From an uncultured Solobacterium sp. (GTDB taxonomy: Bacteria > Bacillota_I > Bacilli_A > Erysipelotrichales > Erysipelotrichaceae), in assembly GCA_905235315.1 (NCBI GenBank), contig CAJOLG010000033.1:1-11622 (forward strand): a stretch of DNA of 11,622 nt, written 5' to 3'. This document shows, in pieces, positions 1-5,899 of this stretch. Under the pieces are notes generated by a model that did not search any database, had not been told where the DNA came from, and saw only the letters and a program-made list of their open reading frames with translations. The translations under genes were made by a program, and so were the position numbers. The stretch's first letter is position 1. Each line of letters starts with the position of its first letter.

Positions 1-11
1 GATAGGTTCTG

Positions 12-29
12 CTTATCGCAGGCGATAAG
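12..29. repeat. Perfect 8-bp inverted repeat near the window start
   Basis: CTTATCGC and GCGATAAG are separated by two bases. Outside them, GTTC (6-9) and GAAC (33-36) extend the symmetry across a short internal mismatch. There is no T-run on either side, so it is not a normal intrinsic terminator. It lies just upstream of the candidate promoter of the cysK leader, so an operator is possible, but no known regulator site is recognised. It could also be an RNA hairpin at the end of an upstream transcript. Confidence 0.4.
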
Positions 30-39
30 AAGGAACGAA

Positions 40-71
40 TTTACAAATGAGCGGGTTTTGGATTATTTAAT
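40..71 (+). promoter_or_regulatory. Weak candidate promoter of the cysK leader
   Basis: A TTTACA -35-like hexamer (40-45) is followed by the AT-rich stretch ATTATTTAATAAATA, which holds TTTAAT (66-71). The spacer to that hexamer is 20 bases, longer than the ideal 17. Other -10 registers give better spacing but poorer matches. Its main support is position: a start near 78 would give a short 5' leader directly before the strong ribosome site at 90-97. Confidence 0.25.
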
Positions 72-103
72 AAATAGAACGACGGAGACAAAGGAGGTGC
101 AGG

Positions 104-217
104 ATGTACCGATTCGTGATTCGCATACAGTACAGCGTCATGTGCTGCCGAATGCGATACTCCCGGGCGTATGATTGGCTGGAGCGTCAGACTGCATTTC
201 TGTTTTCCTCAAAATAA
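104..217 (+). CDS. Candidate 37-aa leader peptide with tandem Cys codons
   Basis: This small ORF starts with ATG six bases after an ideal Shine-Dalgarno sequence (AAAGGAGG, 90-97) and ends at TAA 215-217. The peptide is basic and has no recognisable domain. Residues 13-16 are M-C-C-R, so two TGC codons lie side by side at 143-148, the only cysteines in the peptide. It sits upstream of an intrinsic terminator (255-290) and of cysteine synthase, as expected for an attenuation leader peptide whose ribosome stalls when charged tRNA-Cys is scarce. The terminator 5' arm has a perfect 10-base complement inside this ORF (159-168). Frame 1 is also open through 171 and could instead be the tail of an upstream gene, but that frame has no recognisable product. 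Translation of this ORF is inferred. Confidence 0.45.
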   Translation: MYRFVIRIQYSVMCCRMRYSRAYDWLERQTAFLFSSK

Positions 218-263
218 TGCGGCATTACTGCTCTTGTATCAATGTTGGTGACTGCCCGGGAGT
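159..263 (+). promoter_or_regulatory. Candidate antiterminator pairing in the cysK leader
   Basis: ACTCCCGGGC at 159-168 is the exact reverse complement of GCCCGGGAGT at 254-263, with one further G-U pair possible at 169/253. The downstream member is the 5' arm of the terminator at 255-290, so this pairing and the terminator hairpin exclude each other. The upstream member starts ten bases after the tandem Cys codons of the leader ORF. A weak competitor helix, CATAC (124-128) with GTATG (169-173), brackets the Cys codons and could hold the upstream member when the ribosome does not stall. The mechanism is inference. Confidence 0.5.
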
Positions 264-290
264 TTACTGTAAAGCTCCGGGTTTTTGTTT
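255..290 (+). terminator. Intrinsic terminator upstream of cysK
   Basis: CCCGG-(G bulge)-AG then TTT (255-265) pairs with AAAGCTCCGGG (271-281), giving about ten pairs around a small loop. TTTTTGTTT follows at 282-290. It lies about 145 bases before the cysK start and after the small Cys-codon ORF, so it is positioned to cut off transcripts before cysK. It may instead simply end an upstream transcript. Confidence 0.7.
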
Positions 291-434
291 GTACAGAAAC
301 AGGATCAGATCCACACGCGGCAGCGGAACATTCATTCAGAACCCGGCAAAGCCGGATATCGCAGGGATCCGACAGGCGGAAAAACCCTGATGAGAATCCA
401 TCATCCGTAAAGAAAAGGAAAGCAGGTACATATC
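291..434 (+). other. Untranslated stretch before cysK
   Basis: No coding signal, tRNA or recognised riboswitch is visible here. A small hairpin, CCGGC-AAA-GCCGG (343-355), is present. The stretch ends with the cysK ribosome site. No convincing promoter is seen in it, which favours transcription of cysK through the upstream terminator. Confidence 0.4.
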
Positions 435-1367
435 ATGTCGAACATTTACAAAGGAACACTCGGACTTATCGGCAACACACCTCTTGTGGAGGTGGTAAAC
501 ATCGAGAAAGAACTTGGACTGCAGGCAACGATTCTTGCCAAGCTCGAATATTTTAATCCGGCGGGCAGTGTGAAGGATCGGATCGCGAAAGCGATGATTG
601 AGGATGCGGAAGAAAAAGGACTGCTGAAAGAAGGCTCCGTTATTATTGAGCCGACTTCCGGAAACACAGGAATCGGGCTTGCGTCGATCGCAGCTTCGAA
701 AGGCTACCGCATTATCCTGACCATGCCGGAGACGATGAGTATTGAGCGCAGGAACATCCTGAAGCTATACGGTGCAGAGCTGGTGCTGACGGAAGGCGCA
801 AAAGGTATGAAAGGTGCCATTGCGAAAGCAGAGGAACTTTCAAAGGAAATCCCGGACAGCTTTATTCCGGGACAGTTCGTAAATCCTGCCAACCCGGCGA
901 TTCATAAAGCGACTACCGGACCGGAAATCTGGAATGACACGGACGGCAGGGTGGATATCGTTATTGCCGGAGTCGGAACCGGCGGAACCGTGACCGGGAT
1001 CGGCGAATATCTGAAAGAACAGAATCCGAACATCAGAATTGTTGCGCTTGAACCGGAGGATTCTCCGGTCCTCTCCGAAGGGAAGGCAGGAGCGCACATG
1101 ATTCAGGGCATCGGCGCCGGATTTGTGCCGGAGGTTCTGAACACGAACATCTATGACGAGGTAATCACAGCGTCCAATCAGAACGCGTTTGAAACCGCGA
1201 AGCTGCTCGCAAAAAAGGAAGGGATATCGGTGGGCATCTCTTCCGGTGCTGCGCTTTACGGCGCAATTGAACTGGCCAGAAGGCCGGAGAACAAGTCCAA
1301 GGTAATCGTTGCACTGCTTCCGGACAGCGGCGATCGATATTATTCCACCCCGCTTTACCGAGAATAA
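435..1367 (+). CDS. cysK: Cysteine synthase A (O-acetylserine sulfhydrylase)
   Basis: This is a PLP-dependent enzyme that makes L-cysteine from O-acetyl-L-serine and sulfide in the cytoplasm. At 310 residues it has the usual family length. Visible motifs are GNTPLV (13-18), NPAGSVKDR with the PLP lysine at residue 47, the substrate-binding loop PTSGNTG (73-79), the PLP-phosphate loop GVGTGGT (179-185), and PDSGDRY near the C-terminus. The ATG at 435 follows a modest ribosome site (GCAGG, 422-426). The adjacent glutamate-cysteine ligase would use the cysteine it makes. It is preceded by a candidate cysteine-responsive attenuator. A CysM-type relative is possible, but the sequence is typical of CysK. 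Confidence 0.96.
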   Translation: MSNIYKGTLGLIGNTPLVEVVNIEKELGLQATILAKLEYFNPAGSVKDRIAKAMIEDAEEKGLLKEGSVIIEPTSGNTGIGLASIAASKGYRIILTMPETMSIERRNILKLYGAELVLTEGAKGMKGAIAKAEELSKEIPDSFIPGQFVNPANPAIHKATTGPEIWNDTDGRVDIVIAGVGTGGTVTGIGEYLKEQNPNIRIVALEPEDSPVLSEGKAGAHMIQGIGAGFVPEVLNTNIYDEVITASNQNAFETAKLLAKKEGISVGISSGAALYGAIELARRPENKSKVIVALLPDSGDRYYSTPLYRE

Positions 1368-1422
1368 ACAGCCGGTCAGTATCAGAACTCAGCGCAGAGA
1401 CCGTCATCGAGCGGATCCGATC

Positions 1423-1459
1423 AGCAGGATGAAAGATCGAATTTCTGCATCTGCTTTTT
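1423..1459 (+). terminator. Probable terminator or attenuator between cysK and the ligase gene
   Basis: AGCA-(G)-GATG (1423-1431) pairs with CATCTGCT (1448-1455). AAA/TTT pairing can extend it inward across a bulge, and TTTTT follows at 1455-1459. The hairpin is imperfect and the T-run short, so partial read-through into the ligase gene 31 bases downstream is likely. No promoter is visible in the remaining gap. Confidence 0.4.
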
Positions 1460-1490
1460 AACGAAAGCTCAGGAAAATGAAGGTGATGCT

Positions 1491-2714
1491 ATGAGTTTGT
1501 TTCAGGATATTTATGACTACATAAAAAGCGGAGAACACCGTGCAGAAAACCTGGGGCTTGAGATCGAGCATTTTGTTATCGATGAGAACGGTGTTCCGAT
1601 CGGATTCGACGAGGTTACTTCCCTCATCGAGCAAGTCGGGCGGAGTCTTGGGGCAGAGATGATCTATATTGATAATTATCCTGTCGGGTATCAGGTCAAA
1701 GAATACGCCATCAGTCTGGAGCCGTCCTGTCAGTTTGAAATCAGTATCAGTCCATATTCGGAATTGTCGGATATCGAACGCATTTATCGTGAATTTCTCG
1801 AACTGTGGGAATCTCTGCTTTCAAAGAGAGGGTATCATTTCGTCACAAAGGGAAATCTGCCGGCAGTAGAGTTGGGTGAAATCCGGCCGGACGATATTCC
1901 TCTGTCTTCCAAGAAACGATACAAATATATGGATGCGTATTTCAAAGACAGCGGAACGTACGGAAAATATATGATGCGTGCTTCGGCTTCCACCCAGGTT
2001 TCCGTGGATTACGAATCGGAATCCGATCTTGTGCGGAAACTGCGGGTGCTCCAGAAAATCGCACCGATCCTGATGATTATGATGGAGAATAAGACCGAAG
2101 AAACTACCACACTGCCGGAAGCTCCGGACAAGCCGCATCTGTTCAGAATCCAGGAATGGGATGACCTCGATCCTGACAGGACAGGATTCTTTCCCCGTTC
2201 CCTGGAGAACGGATTTGGATACCGGCAGATAGCGGAAACCGTATATGAAACCCCGCTCATTTTACTGTCGGATAACGGAGAAACGACGTATGTCGGACAT
2301 AAGTCTGCGAAAGACCTTGTGGCGGAAGGGGTAATCGCGGAGAACGAACCTGACGAAACAAGAAGAAAGAAGCTTGTCGAGCATGTTTTTTCGATGGGGT
2401 TCTTCCATTTCCGAATCAAAAAATTTATCGAAATACGGATTGCGGACAGCGTTCCCATCGAAAAAGCGTTAGGGTATGCGGGACTGATTAAAGGTATCGT
2501 TTATTCGGAACAGAATCTTGAACGCCTGGAGAAGGAACTGCAGGATATTGATACCCTTGGAAAAATACAGGAGGCTGTGGTTAAATTAGAAACGTACGGT
2601 CACGACGCTGTTATTTACCACGATGAAACAGCAGCGCAGTGGGCGGACCGGCTCAAAGCCCTGGCGGGTGAGCATCTTCCTGAACATGAGAAAGCGTATT
2701 TAGCCTATGTGTGA
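1491..2714 (+). CDS. gshA: Glutamate-cysteine ligase, GCS2 family
   Basis: This enzyme joins the gamma-carboxyl of glutamate to cysteine using ATP, the first step of glutathione synthesis and of EgtA-type ergothioneine synthesis. The 407-residue length fits the GCS2 group. Motifs in order are GLEIEHFVID (22-31) at the metal/ATP site, SLEPSCQFEIS (75-85), KRYKYMDAYF (142-151), MMRASASTQVSVDY (161-174) and FRIKKFIEIRIADSVP (307-322). No ATP-grasp domain is fused to it, so it is not a bifunctional GshF, and no glutathione synthetase is visible nearby. The start follows AAGGTGAT at a normal distance. Its stop overlaps the next gene by eight bases, implying translational coupling. Gamma-glutamylcysteine, or a conjugate made from it, is the likely product. 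The amino-acid acceptor is inferred from the family and from cysK next door. Confidence 0.85.
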   Translation: MSLFQDIYDYIKSGEHRAENLGLEIEHFVIDENGVPIGFDEVTSLIEQVGRSLGAEMIYIDNYPVGYQVKEYAISLEPSCQFEISISPYSELSDIERIYREFLELWESLLSKRGYHFVTKGNLPAVELGEIRPDDIPLSSKKRYKYMDAYFKDSGTYGKYMMRASASTQVSVDYESESDLVRKLRVLQKIAPILMIMMENKTEETTTLPEAPDKPHLFRIQEWDDLDPDRTGFFPRSLENGFGYRQIAETVYETPLILLSDNGETTYVGHKSAKDLVAEGVIAENEPDETRRKKLVEHVFSMGFFHFRIKKFIEIRIADSVPIEKALGYAGLIKGIVYSEQNLERLEKELQDIDTLGKIQEAVVKLETYGHDAVIYHDETAAQWADRLKALAGEHLPEHEKAYLAYV

Positions 2715-3480
2715 ACTTTTCGGCATTACAGCGGAAAGAAAAATCAGAGTCGACGGACTATTGAAAACGTTCTTCAACCACAGCGAGAAACATCGAAACG
2801 GATGGGGACTTGCGGTATTGGATGAGGATGATTTTTCGATTGAACGAGAACCCCAAAAGGCGATTGACAGTCCGTCTCTCCGAAGCATTTTGAAGTGCAA
2901 TGTTGAAACATCCGGCTGTATTGCCCATATTCGGAAAGCGACAATCGGAGAGGTGACCGAGAATAACACGCACCCGTTTTCGATGCGCGATGATTTCGGA
3001 AGACAGTGGGTTTTGGCGCATAACGGAACGATATTCGATTCAGAGGAACTTGCGCCGTACCAGTATAAACAGGCCGGCACGACCGACAGTGAGCGTATAT
3101 TGCTGTATATTGTTGATCAGATAAACAGGCAGTCCCGGATCGAAGGCCATGAATTAAGGGAAGAGCAGCGGATTGAAACGGTGGAAGCCGCAATCAAAAC
3201 GATTGCGCCGGGCAATAAAGTGAATCTTATGATTTATGACGGAGATTTGCTTTATGTGCATAAAAACGAGCCGGGAACGCTGTATGAAAAAAACATCGAT
3301 GAGGGAGTTATCTTTTCTACCGTACCTCTCGAATCGGACGGGTGGTATGAATTTGCGCAGAACCGGCTTAAGGTTTACCGCAGCGGGGAACTTGTATACA
3401 CCGGGAAGCGGCATGATTATACCTACATCCACAATGAAGAAAAAATGAAACTTCTGTATTTTACGTATTCCGGACTCTAA
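2707..3480 (+). CDS. Class II glutamine amidotransferase-fold protein (EgtC/YafJ-like)
   Basis: This is a 257-residue N-terminal-nucleophile hydrolase. Cys2 directly follows the initiator Met (MCELFGI) and is the expected nucleophile once Met is removed. Further class II motifs are HRNGWGLA (29-36), AHIRKAT (73-79), NTHPF (87-91), AHNGTIF (104-110) and TTDSER (125-130). There is no second synthetase domain, so it is a stand-alone amidase rather than a GlmS or PurF. The ATG lies inside the end of the ligase gene (8-base overlap), so the two proteins are probably made together. In ergothioneine synthesis the paired enzyme EgtC removes a gamma-glutamyl group added by EgtA, and a similar cleavage of a gamma-glutamylcysteine conjugate is a reasonable inference. 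The substrate is unknown. Confidence 0.85.
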   Translation: MCELFGITAERKIRVDGLLKTFFNHSEKHRNGWGLAVLDEDDFSIEREPQKAIDSPSLRSILKCNVETSGCIAHIRKATIGEVTENNTHPFSMRDDFGRQWVLAHNGTIFDSEELAPYQYKQAGTTDSERILLYIVDQINRQSRIEGHELREEQRIETVEAAIKTIAPGNKVNLMIYDGDLLYVHKNEPGTLYEKNIDEGVIFSTVPLESDGWYEFAQNRLKVYRSGELVYTGKRHDYTYIHNEEKMKLLYFTYSGL

Positions 3481-3482
3481 CC

Positions 3483-3538
3483 AAAAAAAGACATTTGAAG
3501 CGGGAATAGATCATTCCCGCACAAATGTCTTTTCTTTT
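3483..3538. terminator. Bidirectional terminator between convergent genes
   Basis: A-tract plus GACATTTG (3483-3497) and GCGGGAAT (3500-3507) pair with ATTCCCGC (3513-3520) and CAAATGTC (3522-3529) around an AGATC loop, with a small AA/A internal mismatch. TTTTCTTTT follows on the + strand and a seven-T run on the - strand. It serves the amidotransferase gene (+) and the TetR gene (-). Confidence 0.93.
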
Positions 3539-3555
3539 ACGAATTCAGAAACAAA

Positions 3556-4230
3556 TTAAAGGGAATCATCGAGCAGGTAGTCTTTGTAAATATCGATCCC
3601 TGCCGCCATTTTTTCAATTTCATCAAAGTATTTCTGATAGAACGCACCCACTTCATCGTTTGTAAGATTCATGGCTTTGCCGTTGACCTGTACGATCATC
3701 GCCACAAAGTAACGTGTGGCGATATGGGGATCGATGGAATGTTCTCCCAGTTCTCTTACCAGCATCATCGCGCTTAAGCCAAGCACTTTTTTATCGAGTT
3801 CATGAAACGGATCCGTCGCAGGATCATCGAAGGAAGCCAGGTGGCCGAGATTCATGACAATCCGGTCAACTCCTTCACTGTCTTCCGCATAGAGCGAAGC
3901 GAAGAATTCCGCAAAGCGGCGGTCCAGATAAATCAGATTATAATTGAGCGCCTGAAATACAAGCAGGAGCGCACTGTTTTCATTTCGGATTCCGTTTTTG
4001 TCCGCAAATTCCATCGCAGATTTTTCCAGCCCGTGGAAATACCGTGTCAGAAGAACCGAAGCGATTGCGCTTTTATTGCGGAAGATGGAGAAGAGTGACG
4101 GATGCTTGATGCCGACCGCGCCTGCCAAAGCGCGCATGGTCGTATCTTTGTATCCCTGCAGATAGAACTGCTTGGCTGCTTCCGTGATCACTTTTTCTCT
4201 GGTGTTCAGTCCTTTTTTGTTTGCAGTCAT
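3556..4230 (-). CDS. TetR-family transcriptional regulator
   Basis: This is a 224-residue dimeric repressor type. The N-terminal helix-turn-helix spans about residues 9-55 (TREKVITEAAKQFYLQGYKD, then TTMRALAGAVGIKHPSLF). The rest is a variable helical ligand-binding domain with no recognisable ligand. The ATG at 4230 is chosen because AAAGGAG precedes it at a good distance on the - strand; a start seven codons upstream has no such site. The gene follows the permease on the same strand, separated by a hairpin. Two matching CTACC-NN-GGTAG palindromes in the permease/hydrolase intergenic region are the best candidate binding sites, so it probably controls both arms, including its own operon. The ligand is presumably the transported compound or its hydrolysis product. 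Confidence 0.88.
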   Translation of the reverse strand: MTANKKGLNTREKVITEAAKQFYLQGYKDTTMRALAGAVGIKHPSLFSIFRNKSAIASVLLTRYFHGLEKSAMEFADKNGIRNENSALLLVFQALNYNLIYLDRRFAEFFASLYAEDSEGVDRIVMNLGHLASFDDPATDPFHELDKKVLGLSAMMLVRELGEHSIDPHIATRYFVAMIVQVNGKAMNLTNDEVGAFYQKYFDEIEKMAAGIDIYKDYLLDDSL

Positions 4231-4245
4231 GACAGCTCCTTTCCA

Positions 4246-4282
4246 GAACAATAAACAGCGGGGACTGTTTCGTTCCCGCTGT
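4246..4282 (-). terminator. Intra-operon hairpin between permease and tetR
   Basis: ACAGCGGGGAC (4255-4265) pairs with GTTCCCGCTGT (4272-4282) over eleven positions, one of them a G-U wobble, with a six-base loop. On the - strand it is followed by TTTATTGTT, a broken T-run. It probably gives partial termination, or protects the permease mRNA 3' end, so that less TetR than permease is made. Confidence 0.5.
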
Positions 4283-4305
4283 ATAATACCATATCGTATT
4301 TATTA

Positions 4306-5700
4306 TCAGAAGAAGATTCCGGTGCAGATCGGCAGCCAGATCGCGCAGCTCAGAATTGCGACAATACTGACGGGAAGACCGATCTTGGGGAGATCCTTGC
4401 TGGAGAAGTTTTTGCCGCCGTCGGAGACCATCAGGGCAACGGTTTCGGTCGGAATAATGAAGCCGAATGTCGCAAAGAAGGAAACCGCAAGAGCCAGGGC
4501 AACCGGATGGAGGCCGAGGCCTTCTGCCAGAGAGATCGCGATCGGAACCATAACGGTTGTAATGACCGGACCGGACGGCATAACGATCAGGATTGCGGCG
4601 ATGAATACGCCGAACATTACGATGACGACAAAGCTGGATGCGCCGGCGGGAATGATTTTGAGCAGCGCATCGACGAGCCAGCCAAGAACACCCTGCTGGT
4701 TCAGAACGGAAACGACGACCATCAGTGCCGGGATCAGCATGACGGTACCCCAGCCGGTTTCGCCTTCAAATGTCTTCCAGTTGAGAATGCCGAAGCCGGG
4801 GAAGAGCAGCAATACAGTACATAACAGGGCAACCAGGATCATGTTGTAGTTCAGCAGCCAGAATACAAGGGTAACGGCGAGAATTACGGCTGCGATAATT
4901 TCCTGAATGCTCCACTTGTCAGGCAGTTCGCTCTCCAGTTTCTTGATGTAGTTTGTAATCTTTTCCTCAGAGAGGGGAACCGGCTTCAGGAAATGCGTCA
5001 GACAGAACAGGGTGGCGAAGAACATGACGATCGCAACCGGAAGTCCGAATGCAATCCACTGCACAAAGCTGATCGGGAAACCGGACTGCTCGAGGAAGTT
5101 CTTCGCAATAACCATACAGCCGGAGCCCATCGGTGTTACGACACCGCCGATGGCAGCGCCAAGCACGATTGCGATAAAGAGCGCACTTTTGGATTTTTCT
5201 TTCTCTTCATCGGTGTCATAGATGTCGAGGAACTGTTTGGCAATGGCCGTCAGAATGATCGCTGCCGAGAAGTTTGACATAAATGCCGACAGTAATGCGG
5301 TTGCCACGAACAGTGCCGAGATAACACCGTTGATGTTCTTCGGTGCGATCTTAAGGATTAATAAGGAAATACGTTTGCTTAAAGGCAGGTTGGTCATGAC
5401 CGCGGCGATCGCAAAGCATGCCAGGGAGAACCAGAACATGGTGCTTCCGAACATGTTTGCGGCAACGTCCAGCGATTCCACGAGACCGAGCACCGGAAGG
5501 AATGCGATCGAAATGATGGCGATCAGACCTACCGGCAGTACATTGGTCAACAGGAACAGGACCAGCGCGATCATAAAGAATAAAGCGGTGTTGCCCCCTG
5601 CGGAAAGGGCAGCGACCGGTGAAAGGAACCGGCCGATCAGGATCAGGATCACACCCGCAATGATAGTGATCCAGTCTCTCTTGCTGAAACTCGGATTCAT
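4306..5700 (-). CDS. DASS/SLC13-like ion-coupled permease
   Basis: This 464-residue protein is a polytopic membrane protein with about 10-12 hydrophobic segments in two inverted halves. Each half carries a motif pair typical of the ion transporter superfamily. The first half has MSNFSAA (141-147), where many DASS members have SNT, and GGVVTPMGSG (185-194). The second half has MPSGPVITTVMVPI (374-387) and GFIIPTETVAL (413-423). Family members take up dicarboxylates, sulfate or other anions with Na+ or H+; the substrate here cannot be read. The start follows AGGAGG at a good distance on the - strand. It is divergent from the cytoplasmic hydrolase and shares operators with it, so it probably imports the hydrolase substrate, likely an organic anion or ester. 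Confidence 0.82.
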   Translation of the reverse strand: MNPSFSKRDWITIIAGVILILIGRFLSPVAALSAGGNTALFFMIALVLFLLTNVLPVGLIAIISIAFLPVLGLVESLDVAANMFGSTMFWFSLACFAIAAVMTNLPLSKRISLLILKIAPKNINGVISALFVATALLSAFMSNFSAAIILTAIAKQFLDIYDTDEEKEKSKSALFIAIVLGAAIGGVVTPMGSGCMVIAKNFLEQSGFPISFVQWIAFGLPVAIVMFFATLFCLTHFLKPVPLSEEKITNYIKKLESELPDKWSIQEIIAAVILAVTLVFWLLNYNMILVALLCTVLLLFPGFGILNWKTFEGETGWGTVMLIPALMVVVSVLNQQGVLGWLVDALLKIIPAGASSFVVIVMFGVFIAAILIVMPSGPVITTVMVPIAISLAEGLGLHPVALALAVSFFATFGFIIPTETVALMVSDGGKNFSSKDLPKIGLPVSIVAILSCAIWLPICTGIFF

Positions 5701-5722
5701 ATATACCCTCCTGTAATCATAA

Positions 5723-5740
5723 AAACTACCTTGGTAGTTT
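5723..5740. promoter_or_regulatory. Probable TetR operator at the permease promoter
   Basis: AAACTACC-TT-GGTAGTTT has perfect 8-bp arms. It begins two bases downstream of the permease -10 on the - strand, so a bound dimer would cover the transcription start. It shares its CTACC-NN-GGTAG core with the site at 5844-5855. Confidence 0.75.
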
Positions 5741-5741
5741 C

Positions 5742-5770
5742 AGAATATCTCCATCCAGCCTCATTGTCAA
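5742..5770 (-). promoter_or_regulatory. Permease operon promoter
   Basis: On the - strand a perfect TTGACA -35 (5765-5770) is separated by exactly 17 bases from TATTCT (5742-5747). The operator palindrome and then the AGGAGG ribosome site of the permease follow. Confidence 0.75.
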
Positions 5771-5804
5771 TATTTGAGGCATGAAAAAATGTTTTGAAAT
5801 CGGG

Positions 5805-5833
5805 TTGACAAGCGCTTACATGAACGTTAATAT
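5805..5833 (+). promoter_or_regulatory. Hydrolase promoter
   Basis: A perfect TTGACA -35 (5805-5810), a 17-base spacer and TAATAT (5828-5833) predict a start near 5840, just before the operator palindrome at 5844. The layout mirrors the divergent permease promoter. Confidence 0.72.
5807..5820. promoter_or_regulatory. cre-like box over the hydrolase -35
   Basis: GACAAGCGCTTACA contains the AAGCGCTT core and a right half identical to the palindromic CcpA site TGTAAGCGCTTACA. The left three bases differ. Overlap with the -35 would fit catabolite repression. Another LacI-family protein could bind it instead. Confidence 0.4.
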
Positions 5834-5843
5834 GAAACTGAAC

Positions 5844-5855
5844 CTACCGCGGTAG
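5844..5855. promoter_or_regulatory. Probable TetR operator at the hydrolase promoter
   Basis: CTACC-GC-GGTAG is a perfect 12-bp palindrome at the predicted hydrolase transcription start. It matches the core of the operator at 5723-5740. A further TTACC half-site follows at 5859-5863. Confidence 0.72.
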
Positions 5856-5899
5856 TACTTACCGCATATAATGCATAATTGCAAGAAAGGACAATTACA

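Noticed and set aside
1..171. Frame 1 is open from the window edge to a TGA, possibly the tail of an upstream gene
   Set aside because: The 56-residue product resembles nothing I recognise, and an open stretch of this length is not rare by chance. It overlaps the small ORF that has an ideal ribosome site. Sequence to the left would settle it.
386..415. CTGATGAG, reminiscent of a hammerhead ribozyme core
   Set aside because: There is no matching GAAA strand after a stem II, and no stems I and III can be drawn. It is a chance match.
1..434. T-box or SAM riboswitch upstream of cysK
   Set aside because: The conserved T-box sequence (GGTGG-ACCGCG) and stem I elements are not present; the TTGGTGACTGCC stretch at 244-255 is only a superficial likeness. 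No SAM riboswitch core is seen either.
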